Shown one piece after another: positions 25,648-34,148 of a stretch of DNA of 64,000 bases. How positions within the stretch are numbered: position 1 is the stretch's first letter; each line of letters begins with the position of its first letter. Source of the stretch: Anaerolineae bacterium (GTDB lineage Bacteria > Chloroflexota > Anaerolineae > Aggregatilineales > Phototrophicaceae); the NCBI GenBank assembly GCA_022841825.1, contig JALHQT010000002.1, forward strand, positions 457,276-521,275, given 5' to 3'. The notes beneath the pieces are model-generated. The model was given only the letters and a program-made list of their open reading frames with translations. It had not been told where the DNA came from and made no database searches. A program made the translations under genes and the position numbers.

Positions 25648-26712
25648 TTGACCAATACGCTGCAAAACAAGACTGTCCTCATCACGGGCGGGAGCGGGTT
25701 CCTCGGTGGGGCGCTGGCGCTGCGGCTCGCCGCGCAGGGCGTGCGGGTGCGCGCATTGGTGCGCAACCCGGCGAAGGCGGAATTCCTGCGGACGCCCGCA
25801 TCTGATATGCCGGTAGGGGCGCAATATATTGCGCCCCTACAACGATCCGCTATCGACATCGTACAGGGCACATTGGATGACGCCGGCTCGCTGCGCGCGG
25901 CGATGGAGGGCTGCGACGTCGTCTTCCACAGCGCGGCGCTGCTCGGCGGTCACATCGCCCAGCAGCGCGCGACCAATGTCGAAGGCACGCGCCGCCTGCT
26001 GAACGCTGCCGCCGATGCTGGGGTGCGTCGCTTCGTGCATGTCAGCACGCTTTCGGTCTATGGCGTCTGCTATAACGGGGTGATCGGCGAGGACACGCAC
26101 CCGCCAGCCCCATGCAGCGACCCGTATGGCATCACGAAAGCGGAGGCGGAAGCGGTCGTGCGCGAGGTCGGCGCGGCGCGCGGCGTCGCCTACAGCATCC
26201 TGCGTCCCGGCATGATCTACGGACCGCGCGCGGGCTTGTGGACAGGGACGATGTTTCGCCTCGCCGCGCTGGTGCCCACGCCCTGGATCGGAAGCGGCGG
26301 TGGGCTGGCACACTGCGTCTACGTGGACGACGTATGCGACATGATGGCGCTGCTGGCAACGCATCCGGCGGCGGTTGGCGAGACCTTCAACTGCTGCTCC
26401 GACCCGTCGCCGACGTGGCGCACCTTCCTCGGCGAGTACGCGCGGCTGTCGCGCGGCGTCAACGACGACTGGCTGGAACTGCCGCCGGAGATCGCCTATG
26501 TCGTCGGCGGGTTGGCGATGCTCTTTTCGCCGCCCTACAGTCGGGGGCGGATGGCGGTCGATTTCATTCGCTTTACGCAGAAGCGCGCGCAGTTCAGCAT
26601 GGCGAAAGCGCGTGAGCGGTTGGGCTGGCAGCCGCAGGTGAGCATTGAAGATGGCGTCACCCGCTGCGCCGATTGGCTGCGCGCGCAGGGGTGGCTGAAG
26701 ACGCCCGGCTGA
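25648..26712 (+). CDS. NAD-dependent epimerase/dehydratase (SDR) with an in-frame palindrome
   Basis: 354 aa from TTG 25648, which has GAGGG at 5 nt; GTG 25636 is the alternative and lacks one. Rossmann motif ITGGSGFLGGALALRL; catalytic YGITK near residue 165; LRPGMIYGPRAG after it. Extended SDR with a 3-beta-HSD/GDP-sugar flavour, substrate unknown. Residues 56-65 (GAQYIAPL) are encoded by a perfect 28-bp palindromic repeat (25813-25840) that lengthens the loop after beta-strand 2-3 where homologues run straight into EIVQGDL-like sequence. The frame is kept, so the protein is probably still functional. Confidence 0.85.
   Translation: MTNTLQNKTVLITGGSGFLGGALALRLAAQGVRVRALVRNPAKAEFLRTPASDMPVGAQYIAPLQRSAIDIVQGTLDDAGSLRAAMEGCDVVFHSAALLGGHIAQQRATNVEGTRRLLNAAADAGVRRFVHVSTLSVYGVCYNGVIGEDTHPPAPCSDPYGITKAEAEAVVREVGAARGVAYSILRPGMIYGPRAGLWTGTMFRLAALVPTPWIGSGGGLAHCVYVDDVCDMMALLATHPAAVGETFNCCSDPSPTWRTFLGEYARLSRGVNDDWLELPPEIAYVVGGLAMLFSPPYSRGRMAVDFIRFTQKRAQFSMAKARERLGWQPQVSIEDGVTRCADWLRAQGWLKTPG
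25813..25840. repeat. Palindromic repeat inside the epimerase gene, core CAATATATTG
   Basis: Perfect 28-bp copy identical to 460-487, in frame within the coding sequence. Confidence 0.95.
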
Positions 26713-27087
26713 TTACGCCCACTGGCTGACGGCGAGGATGTTGCCTTCGCTGTCTTTGAACCAGGCGCTGCGTTCGCCACCGAGATCGGCGATGCTGTTG
26801 ACGGTCTTCAACCCAGGGAAATCATACTCTTCGAACACAACCCCTTGTCGTTTCAGCGCCGCGACTTCCGCTTCGATGTTTTCGACGATGAAGGTCATCG
26901 TCGTGTTCTGCGCTGTGCCCGCGCTTGCCGTCTCGTAGAGGAAGAAACTGCTGTTCCCACATTCGTAGATAACCCCTGCCTGCATTTGGTGTTGAGGGAC
27001 TAAGCCGAGCTTTTCCTGGTAAAAGGCGAGCGCCCGCTGTAAATTGTGCGCAGGCACAGTCGTCATGGCGGTAGCATTGGCTAACAT
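26713..27087 (-). CDS. VOC (glyoxalase/bleomycin-resistance) family protein
   Basis: 124 aa. One vicinal-oxygen-chelate module: PAHNLQRALAFYQEKLGL at the start, FFLYETASAGTAQNTTMTFIV, ending WFKDSEGNILAVSQ. Start ATG 27087 follows AGGGG at 7 nt. The stop abuts the stop of the converging epimerase gene. VOC proteins include lyases, dioxygenases and resistance proteins; substrate not inferable. Confidence 0.88.
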   Translation of the reverse strand: MLANATAMTTVPAHNLQRALAFYQEKLGLVPQHQMQAGVIYECGNSSFFLYETASAGTAQNTTMTFIVENIEAEVAALKRQGVVFEEYDFPGLKTVNSIADLGGERSAWFKDSEGNILAVSQWA

Positions 27088-27168
27088 GGTTACACCCCCT
27101 GAGGTGAGAATCGCACTCATCATTATATGAGATAATGTTCGTAATGATCTGATCAAAAGTGGTGAAAC

Positions 27169-28122
27169 ATGGCTGTGCGTTCCGTCCGCAATCAATACCT
27201 CGGCATCAACGCCCACCTGCACAGCCTATGGCAGGGGCAGGGCGGATGGGGCGACTTCCATGCGCGTCACATTGTGCATCTGGCGGACACCTTGAGCGCC
27301 CAGTTGGAATCGCTCGGTTATGTCGCCAGAGTCGAAGAGTCGGTGCAGATCCGACGGTTGGATGACAATACGCTTTCGCCGCGCGCGGATGTACTCATTT
27401 ATGATACGAAACCGCCGCGCGAAACGGGGTCTGCGGCACCCGGCGCGCTCACCCTGTCGTTGCTGGAGCTGGTGGCGGAACCCCTAAGCGATAAGCCTTT
27501 TCGTGCCGTCGCCATCTATTCCGTCGCCCGTTCCGAACGCCCGGTCGCGTGGCTGGAGTTACTTTCGCCGACGAATAAGGGGGCGAGCGCGGATGCTGAT
27601 GCCTATCGCAGCAAGCGGATGCAGTTGATGGTGGGCGGGCTGGTTTTCATCGAACTTGATTACCTGCATGAGTCGCCGCCAAGTTTCCCGACCATTCGCC
27701 CGTATGCGATGCGCAACGGCAAACACTATCGTTTCGATCAGTCATATCCCTATCGCATCGCCCTGATTGACCCGCGTCCGCGTCTGGAACTGGGGCGGGC
27801 GCATTTGGAGGGCATCGACCTGGATCAACCGCTGCCTACACTGGAAATTCCGCTCGAAGGTGCGGATCATGTGTCGTTCGACTTCAATACGGTTTATCAC
27901 AAGACACTGACCGAGGGGCGTCTGACACGGGATGTCGATTACAGCCAGCTTCCGCTCAACTTCGACCGCTACTCGCCGGACGACCAGGCGCGCATCGCCC
28001 GCCGGATGCTGGCGACCTGCGCGATGGCAGCGCGCGGCGACGACCTGGAAGCGGGACCGTTCGCCGTCGATGCGACGCTGGGATTAGACGAGGCGCTGGA
28101 ACGCCTGAAGATGACCGCATGA
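27169..28122 (+). CDS. DUF4058 family protein
   Basis: 317 aa. The pattern GWGDFHARHIVHLADTLSAQL, then V.RRLDDNTLSPRADV, VAIYSVARSERPVAWLELLSPTNKG and YRSKRMQLMVGGLVFIELDYL matches DUF4058, a family of PD-(D/E)xK-like fold reported in cyanobacteria and Chloroflexota, related to Uma2-type proteins. Function unknown. Lies divergent from the VOC gene with an 81-bp intergenic region. Confidence 0.8.
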   Translation: MAVRSVRNQYLGINAHLHSLWQGQGGWGDFHARHIVHLADTLSAQLESLGYVARVEESVQIRRLDDNTLSPRADVLIYDTKPPRETGSAAPGALTLSLLELVAEPLSDKPFRAVAIYSVARSERPVAWLELLSPTNKGASADADAYRSKRMQLMVGGLVFIELDYLHESPPSFPTIRPYAMRNGKHYRFDQSYPYRIALIDPRPRLELGRAHLEGIDLDQPLPTLEIPLEGADHVSFDFNTVYHKTLTEGRLTRDVDYSQLPLNFDRYSPDDQARIARRMLATCAMAARGDDLEAGPFAVDATLGLDEALERLKMTA

Positions 28123-28191
28123 GGCCAGTTTTCATATGCTTTGGAATGTGGCAGGATTCAGACGCTCTATGAGCTACGATGAGAGTGAACA

Positions 28192-28545
28192 GTGGAAAAG
28201 CGATGGCTACCGATGAACGCGCTATCTGATATTTCTACATTCAACCCTTCACTGAGGGTTTCCAATGATATGATCCGGAGCTTTTGTGATCAGAACCATA
28301 TCGTTTGGCTTGCGCTGTTCGGTTCTGTCTTGCGCGATGACTTCGATTCACAGAGCGACATTGATGTCCTGGTGCGTTTTGCACCGGACGCGCGTGTCGG
28401 CTTGATCGGGCTTTCACGCATGGCTCGCGAGCTAGGCGCGGTTTTCGGTCGTGAAGTCGATTTGATGACGCCAGAATTTCTGAGCAGACATTTCCGCGAA
28501 AAGGTTTTGCAAAGTGCGATGGTGATTTATGAAAAAGCTGCCTGA
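28192..28545 (+). CDS. mntA: MntA-type minimal nucleotidyltransferase (antitoxin)
   Basis: 117 aa from GTG 28192 (ATG 28213 is equally plausible). Nucleotidyltransferase motif LFGSVLRDDFDSQSDIDVLV shows the G-S and D-x-D metal-binding residues. Overlaps the HEPN gene by 17 bp, a classic MNT/HEPN pair. In the characterised HepT/MntA system MntA neutralises HepT by adding AMP to a tyrosine in its RX4HXY motif; that motif is present in the partner here. Acts in the cytoplasm. Confidence 0.9.
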   Translation: MEKRWLPMNALSDISTFNPSLRVSNDMIRSFCDQNHIVWLALFGSVLRDDFDSQSDIDVLVRFAPDARVGLIGLSRMARELGAVFGREVDLMTPEFLSRHFREKVLQSAMVIYEKAA

Positions 28546-28876
28546 GAACGATCCGGCACGTCTAACCCATATGCGTGAAGCCGCTGAAAAAGCCATCGCC
28601 TTTGCAAAGGAAAAAACACGCGAAGACTTTGAAGCCGATGAAGTTCTCCAGCTGGCACTTGTGCGCTTGATCGAGATCATCGGCGAAGCTGCATCTCAAG
28701 TGACCGAAGGCACGCGCCTGGAACATCCCGACATTGCCTGGCAAGATATCGTTGGGATGCGCAATCGCGTCATTCATGGGTACTTCGACGTCTCGCCGGA
28801 GATTATCTGGAACACCCTTACGCTGGATATTCCTGATCTACTTTCCAAGTTACCACGCGATAGCTCATCGCAGTGA
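28529..28876 (+). CDS. hepT: HepT-type HEPN ribonuclease toxin
   Basis: 115 aa, all helical HEPN domain. RNRVIHGY near residue 83 is the RX4HXY catalytic/AMP-acceptor motif. Preceded by LVRLIEIIGEAASQV, typical of DUF86/HepT. Expected to cleave RNA (tRNA in known cases) unless AMPylated by MntA. Translationally coupled to mntA. Followed 6 bp later by the methyltransferase GTG. Confidence 0.9.
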   Translation: MKKLPENDPARLTHMREAAEKAIAFAKEKTREDFEADEVLQLALVRLIEIIGEAASQVTEGTRLEHPDIAWQDIVGMRNRVIHGYFDVSPEIIWNTLTLDIPDLLSKLPRDSSSQ

Positions 28877-28882
28877 TAGCTC

Positions 28883-29602
28883 GTGCTTGATCTCCTGCTT
28901 CTCCTCCTCACTGCCTTCGCCATCGTCGCGCTCGGTTGGTGGCTCCTGATCGCCAGCGAGGGCGTCTACCTGGGACGACGTGTCGTCGTCTGGCTGTACG
29001 ACCTGGTCGCGCCGCGCTACGACGCCATCAAGGGGTTCAACCCGACCTACGACCACCTGTTCCTCGCCCAGCCCATTCTTGCGCGCGTCGCGCCAGACAC
29101 CGCCCCCTACATCCTGGATGTGGCGACGGGGACCGGACGCCTGCCATTGGCGATGCTGCGCAACGCGCGCTTCGAGGGACCGCTGTTTGCGCTCGATGCC
29201 AGTCGCCCGATGCTCGACATCGCCGCCGAGCGGCTGCGCGGGCAGGCGGGTGTGCTGCTGCTGCATGGCGACGCGGAACATCTGCCGTTCGACGATGGTG
29301 CGTTTGATGTCGTCACCTGCCTGGAAGCGCTGGAATTCATGATCCGCCCGGACGGGGTGCTGGCGGAACTCTGCCGCGTCATCCGCCCCGGGGGCTGGCT
29401 GCTCATCACGCATCGCCGCACCGCGCGCTGGATGCCTGGCAAAGTCCCGACGCGCGATGCCCTGCGCGACCAGCTCGCCGCGCTCGGCATGACCGACATC
29501 GCGTTCGAGGAATGGCAGGTCGATTACGACCGCGTATGGGCGAAACGAACGGTCACATATACTCCGGCGCGTTCATCCCCATCAGCGTCAGAGCGCGCCT
29601 GA
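28883..29602 (+). CDS. Membrane-anchored class I SAM-dependent methyltransferase
   Basis: 239 aa from GTG 28883. N-terminal hydrophobic helix (residues 2-25) anchors it. Methyltransferase domain from about 45: motif I ILDVATGTGRLPLAML, acidic loop ALDASRPMLDIA, motif II-III LLHGDAEHLPFDDGAFDVVTCLEALEF. UbiE/Methyltransf_11-like; substrate unknown. The last 50 bp overlap the 3' end of argS on the opposite strand, so the C-terminal residues (about 16) are antisense to argS coding sequence. Confidence 0.88.
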   Translation: MLDLLLLLLTAFAIVALGWWLLIASEGVYLGRRVVVWLYDLVAPRYDAIKGFNPTYDHLFLAQPILARVAPDTAPYILDVATGTGRLPLAMLRNARFEGPLFALDASRPMLDIAAERLRGQAGVLLLHGDAEHLPFDDGAFDVVTCLEALEFMIRPDGVLAELCRVIRPGGWLLITHRRTARWMPGKVPTRDALRDQLAALGMTDIAFEEWQVDYDRVWAKRTVTYTPARSSPSASERA

Positions 29603-31262
29603 AGACGACCTGCGCTGCGCGGTAAAAGCGCAGCCTTGCCCCTTGCAGCGGCGGCGGCACTTCGCTGTGCAGCACGCGCACGCTGTCGTAGATCGGGTGG
29701 AACGTCTGCGCCAGCTCCAGCGCGTAGAAGGCGACGCGATGTGCCTCCAGCGTGCGCGCCGCCGCTTCGATCACCTCGCCCAGCTCCAGCGCCTTACGCA
29801 CGAAGCGCAGCTCGTCCGCGCCGAGCAGCGAGACATCCGCGCCCTCGTCGCTGACGCCGCGCGCCGCCGCCTCGCGGAAGATGCCCGCGCAGCGTACATG
29901 CGCGTTCTGGATGTAGTAGACCGGGTTGTCGTTGGTCTGCGCGACTGCCAGATCGAGATCGAACAGCACATGATTGGTCGGGCTGCGTGAGCCGATCAGG
30001 TAGCGCACGGCGTCCGCGCTGGTCTGGTCGATCAGCTCGTCGAGTGTGTCGAAGACGCCGCGCCGGGTGGACATGCGGACTTCCTTGCCGTCGCGCACCG
30101 TCTTGACCATCTGATTGAGGATGACATTCAGCCTGCTGTCGTCCATGCCGAGCGCCCGCACGCCGTACTTGACAACCTGCGCCTGCACCAGGTGATCCGA
30201 GCCGAGGCAGTTGACGCACAGATCATAGCCGCGGTCGAGCTTGTTCTTGTGATAGGCGATGTCCGGGAGCGTGTAGGTGGGTTCGCCGCTGCTCTTGACG
30301 AGGACGCGGTCAGCGGTGTCGCCGAACTGCGTGCTGCGAAACCAGACCGCCTCGCCTTTGCCGCCTACTTCGGCGCGCGTCTGTTCGTCGGCGTTCTCCG
30401 GCAGTGCGGCTTTATAGACGTAGCCGCGCTGCTCCAATTCTTCCAGTACATTCCAGATCGCGCCTGTCTCATACAGGCTGTTCTCATTGAAGAAGACATC
30501 ATGCTTGACTTGGATGCGCGCCAGGCTGGTCTTGATCCAGTCGAACATACGCTTCTCGGCATATTCCTTAAAGGGCTGCCAATCCTCGTTTGCCAGCGCA
30601 TCTCCGCGCTCCTTGACGAGATCCTCGGCGAATTCAATCAGGTACTCGCCCTGGTAGAAGCTGTCATCCGTCGGCAGTTCGATCTCACGTCCGAGCGCCT
30701 GGAGGTAGCGCAGGCGCAGGCTGTTGCCCAGGTTGCGCATCTGCCGCCCGGCGTTGTTGAAGTAATATTCGCGCTCGACCGTGTAGCCCGCCGCTTCCAG
30801 CACCCGCGCGGTGCTGTCGCCGATCACGCCGCCACGCGTGCGCCCGACGGTGATGGGTCCCGTCGGGTTGGCGCTGACGTATTCGACCAGGGCGCGCTTG
30901 CCCTTGCCCATCTCCAACGTAAAGAGCGCGTCGCCTTCCGCGATGATCGCCTCGACCTGTGTCTTCAGCCATGCCTCATCGAGTCGCAGGTTGATGTAGC
31001 CGGGCGGCGCGACTTCGGCGGCAGCAATGAAATCCGGCAGCGTGAAGTGCTTGAGGATGCGATTGGCGATTTCCAGCGGCGGCAGCCCGGCGGTCTTCGC
31101 CAGTGCCAGCGCGACCGAGGCGGCGTAATCGCCCTGGTTGGCGTGCTTGGGCGGTTTGATGTCGATGACTGGCAGATCGAAAGCGGGCAGGTCGCCCGCC
31201 GCCTGCGCCGCGCGGATGGCGTCGCCCAGGTGGGCGGCGATTTCGTGAGGAATGAGCTTCAA
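29553..31262 (-). CDS. argS: Arginyl-tRNA synthetase
   Basis: 569 aa class Ia synthetase. N-terminal additional domain (1-115), catalytic domain starting SANPTGPITVGRTRGGVIGD (about 130-149), DALR anticodon-binding C-terminal domain ending with the expected short tail (LMGMNAPEYM). The HIGH signature, normally HIGH or HVGH in GPLHIGHARG, reads TVGR here: both histidines are replaced. The KMSKS-equivalent is RMSTR, a degenerate form that ArgRS enzymes often have. It appears to be the only synthetase gene in the window. Identification is secure; the altered HIGH motif is unusual. Confidence 0.95.
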   Translation of the reverse strand: MKLIPHEIAAHLGDAIRAAQAAGDLPAFDLPVIDIKPPKHANQGDYAASVALALAKTAGLPPLEIANRILKHFTLPDFIAAAEVAPPGYINLRLDEAWLKTQVEAIIAEGDALFTLEMGKGKRALVEYVSANPTGPITVGRTRGGVIGDSTARVLEAAGYTVEREYYFNNAGRQMRNLGNSLRLRYLQALGREIELPTDDSFYQGEYLIEFAEDLVKERGDALANEDWQPFKEYAEKRMFDWIKTSLARIQVKHDVFFNENSLYETGAIWNVLEELEQRGYVYKAALPENADEQTRAEVGGKGEAVWFRSTQFGDTADRVLVKSSGEPTYTLPDIAYHKNKLDRGYDLCVNCLGSDHLVQAQVVKYGVRALGMDDSRLNVILNQMVKTVRDGKEVRMSTRRGVFDTLDELIDQTSADAVRYLIGSRSPTNHVLFDLDLAVAQTNDNPVYYIQNAHVRCAGIFREAAARGVSDEGADVSLLGADELRFVRKALELGEVIEAAARTLEAHRVAFYALELAQTFHPIYDSVRVLHSEVPPPLQGARLRFYRAAQVVFRRALTLMGMNAPEYM

Positions 31263-31321
31263 GAGTGTCTACCCTCGCAGGATGATGATGGATTTCATGC
31301 TGCGGCATTATACCTCACCCC

Positions 31322-32500
31322 CTATAGATCCTTTCTTCGCTGTTGAAGCAGATCATCGATTTTCTTTAATAGACGGGCTAGTAGGTCTGGATGCTGCTGC
31401 ATCTTTAAGAGTAATTTGTGCGCAAGTCTTGCATCGCGTTTGTCACTGCTTTGTAAATAATCTTCAATTCTTGAGAGCAAGAGTCGTTGCTCATCCTCAG
31501 TGCCAAGTATAGTCGCATCTAACGCATCACTGACCTTTTCCAGAAGCGAAATTGGTACGTCAGGTTGTTTTGGAAGAGGATTGGGTAACGGAGGTGATGG
31601 TTGAAGACTAGCAAGTGCACGCAAGAGGTTATCTATAGACTTCTGAGTAATCTTACTGCATCCAACAATTTGAGTTTGGCGGAGAACATTGTTTAAGGTG
31701 CGATAGTCTGCTATTCGCGTAATCTCAACAGGTACGACTGGTTTATGAAGGCATAAAGCGTACTCAAGCTCCAAGCGACACGCGGCAGAAGCAAGGGATT
31801 TGGGTGACAGTGCAAGTAAAAATACGTCGCACAATCGAATTTCCATGCAAATTTCATCCCACCACTTCTGACCTCCTAGCAGATGTTGGTCATACCAAAT
31901 TATTTGTTTCGCTTCCAGCAAACCATCATACAGCCTTGTGACGCGAGCTCGATCATGGCGAGCGTAACTTAGAAACAGCCGTCGCCTTCCACTTGGTGGC
32001 GGGGGCACATTTTGATCCCGCACAATCAGCAACAGGCTGATGGTTTGCACCAGGACATCAAATGCCGACATCCTACCGCTTTCAATGTCCGTCAGGAGTT
32101 GCAGCGTTGCTCGATACAATGCTTCTGGTCGCCCAACCATTGATAAGTCGGGCGTTAGCGTCATGTTCCGATTGCGAAAAGCGGGTGTCAGAAACGCGGT
32201 TGTCGCGTTGCACGGCAGTCGATGCTGAATAACAAACGAGGTGATGTAGGCTTCATCGTAGGTTCTGCCTGAATAGACATCGGGATCACCGATTTCGGTG
32301 TAGGGTTTCCGAATGTCGATGTTCGGAAGAATCGTTTTGGCGAGCGTTGTCGCAAGAATAAAGCGCGCACACGCACGGTTGGAGAGCGTTTGGCAGATGG
32401 ACGCAATCCGCGCGTATGCCTCATCGTCTGCGACCACGCGAGGGTTGGCAATCGCGCGTTCGAAGGCTACTCGAAGAATTTCAGTTGGCGACTGTTCCAT
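31322..32500 (-). CDS. TIR-domain protein with an unrecognised N-terminal domain, coupled to a DNA methylase
   Basis: 392 aa. Residues 1-165: a helical domain I do not recognise, with striking polar motifs KPYTEIGDPD, SGRTYDEAY and PCNATTAFLTPAFRN (residues 65-110). Residues 173-300: a TIR domain, LFLSYARHDRARVTRLYDGL, then IIWYDQHLLGG and DVFLLALSPKSLASAACRLELEYAL; E244 in CRLEL is in the position of the catalytic glutamate of TIR NADases. Residues 310-392: helical tail with basic/leucine-rich repeats. ATG 32500 lies inside the methylase gene (34-bp overlap), so the two are translationally coupled. Inferred as a defence effector sensing DNA state through its N-terminal domain. Confidence 0.85.
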   Translation of the reverse strand: MEQSPTEILRVAFERAIANPRVVADDEAYARIASICQTLSNRACARFILATTLAKTILPNIDIRKPYTEIGDPDVYSGRTYDEAYITSFVIQHRLPCNATTAFLTPAFRNRNMTLTPDLSMVGRPEALYRATLQLLTDIESGRMSAFDVLVQTISLLLIVRDQNVPPPPSGRRRLFLSYARHDRARVTRLYDGLLEAKQIIWYDQHLLGGQKWWDEICMEIRLCDVFLLALSPKSLASAACRLELEYALCLHKPVVPVEITRIADYRTLNNVLRQTQIVGCSKITQKSIDNLLRALASLQPSPPLPNPLPKQPDVPISLLEKVSDALDATILGTEDEQRLLLSRIEDYLQSSDKRDARLAHKLLLKMQQHPDLLARLLKKIDDLLQQRRKDL

Positions 32501-33312
32501 GAAACCTCGATGGGGTTGTAGTTCGTCCACAACGCTTCAGCTCGAAGCTGCTTGATGGAATGGGCGTACTTTGCCGGCGCGACGGTGCAGTACCAATCGC
32601 CATACAGCTCCTGCATCAGGTCGCATTCGTAGCTGGAGATTGCGACCTTACCGCGCACACTTCGCAGCGCCGACGCAAGCTGGCAGTGGTCATCGTCGCT
32701 CATTTCATAGCTATAGGCTTTACTATCACCGCGCGACTCATGTGGATAGGGAGGATCGCAGTAGAAAAGCGTTTCGTCGCTGTCATATCTTTGAATGACT
32801 TCGATTGCCGGTGCATTTTCGATTTGGACACGCAGAAGGCGCTGCGCAATCTCGGACAAGCCTTCTACGCTGCCTAACCAGCGTGAGACTGCACCTGCCA
32901 TGCCCGCTCGACTGGTCAGCAGGCAGTGCGCCCAGCGCCCGCTGCTGGCAGTTTGCGCCAATCCGGTCCGCACCTGTCGAGCGCGCACGAAGAATCTGCG
33001 CGCGCGCTCAAGGTCTGACGTGCCTGTGTCCGGTTCGGCAATCGCCAGCTCGAACTCTTCGCGGGAAAAAGGCGTCAGTCCGATCGCTTCGAGCAGCGTG
33101 TCCTTCTGCTCACGCAATACACGAAAGAAGGTCACTAGGTCACCATCAAGATCGTTATAGGTTTCCACAGGGGCAGGCTCACGATTGATGAGGACGGCTG
33201 CCGATCCCCCGAAGGGTTCGCAATAATGGGTTGCGGCAGGCAGCAGCGGCAGCAGCCAGTCCAGATGACTGAATTTTCCACCATACCAACCAAATGCAAT
33301 TTGCTTCGTCAT
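32467..33312 (-). CDS. D12-class N6-adenine DNA methyltransferase
   Basis: 281 aa Dam-type alpha-class methylase. N-terminal FGWYGGKFSHLDWLLPLLP (motif X region), EPFGGSAAVL (motif I, SAM binding) and catalytic DPPY in FYCDPPYPHESR (motif IV). Transfers a methyl group to adenine N6 in a specific DNA site that cannot be predicted here. Its stop lies 34 bp inside the downstream TIR gene. No classical restriction endonuclease gene adjoins it, so the TIR protein would be its partner, unless it is a solitary methylase. Confidence 0.93.
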   Translation of the reverse strand: MTKQIAFGWYGGKFSHLDWLLPLLPAATHYCEPFGGSAAVLINREPAPVETYNDLDGDLVTFFRVLREQKDTLLEAIGLTPFSREEFELAIAEPDTGTSDLERARRFFVRARQVRTGLAQTASSGRWAHCLLTSRAGMAGAVSRWLGSVEGLSEIAQRLLRVQIENAPAIEVIQRYDSDETLFYCDPPYPHESRGDSKAYSYEMSDDDHCQLASALRSVRGKVAISSYECDLMQELYGDWYCTVAPAKYAHSIKQLRAEALWTNYNPIEVSWNSRQLKFFE

Positions 33313-33363
33313 CTCGGATTACTTGCCGTCATCGATAGGGCTGCTACTCATGACGATTATACC

Positions 33364-33957
33364 TCACCCCTCAATCGCCACCTTGTCATACACATCCGCC
33401 AGCGACAGCGTGCAGCCTATCATCGGTATGTCCAGCACGTCGCTCAGACTTTCCAGCCGCAAGAGCAGCCACTGTCCATCGGGCTGGCGCAGGAAGCGCT
33501 CGACACGCGGCGTCTCCTGGCTAACGAGGATGTATTCCTGGATCGATGGCAGGTTCTGATAGCGGCGGAACTTCAGCCCGCGATCGTAGTTCTCGGTCGA
33601 GGATGAGAGGACTTCGATGATCACCTGGGGGTTGAGCAGGATGTCACGCTCTTCATCCTCGAATACCGTATCGCCACACAGCGCCGCGACATCCGGGTAG
33701 GCGTAGGTGGTTTGCGTCATCCGCACTTTCATGTCGCTGCTGAAGACTTTGCATGGGCGATAGCGCATCTGAATGCCTAACGTCTGCACGATGTTCCCGA
33801 CGATCAGTACATGATTTTCGCGCGCGCCCGCCATCATGACCGCCAGCCCATCGATATACTCGTGCTTATCGCTGCTGCTGCGCTCGCGCTGCAGATATTC
33901 CTGCGGCGTCAGCGTGGGCAGGTGGGTGATTGGGAATAGTTCGCGCGCAGCAGCCAT
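33364..33957 (-). CDS. Uma2 family (DUF820) PD-(D/E)xK nuclease-like protein
   Basis: 197 aa. Uma2 pattern: LTPQEYLQRERSSSDKHEYIDGLAVMMAGA at the start, AYPDVAALCGD near residue 90, and NPQVIIEVLSSSTENYDRGLKFRRYQNLPSIQEYILVSQ, which carries the D-x-E-V-L/K fold residues. ATG 33957 follows GGAG at 9 nt; the in-frame TTG at 33972 is rejected. Uma2 proteins are widespread and often multicopy in cyanobacteria and Chloroflexota; proposed endonucleases, function not settled. Confidence 0.9.
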   Translation of the reverse strand: MAAARELFPITHLPTLTPQEYLQRERSSSDKHEYIDGLAVMMAGARENHVLIVGNIVQTLGIQMRYRPCKVFSSDMKVRMTQTTYAYPDVAALCGDTVFEDEERDILLNPQVIIEVLSSSTENYDRGLKFRRYQNLPSIQEYILVSQETPRVERFLRQPDGQWLLLRLESLSDVLDIPMIGCTLSLADVYDKVAIEG

Positions 33958-34148
33958 CGTCAGAGTCTCCAATGTACATCACGCCTAATGGTACACCGAA
34001 TCGCCTTCGTGCTGCGGAATCGCTCCGCGCAATACAGCTCAAAAACGAATATCGTAAATTGTGGTCATGGTATAGCGGTCCTTACGCTCTTTTCGTCCGT
34101 TTCCCGCGAAGATGGACGCAAGTGTCATTTTGAGTTGCCGAGGTCACT

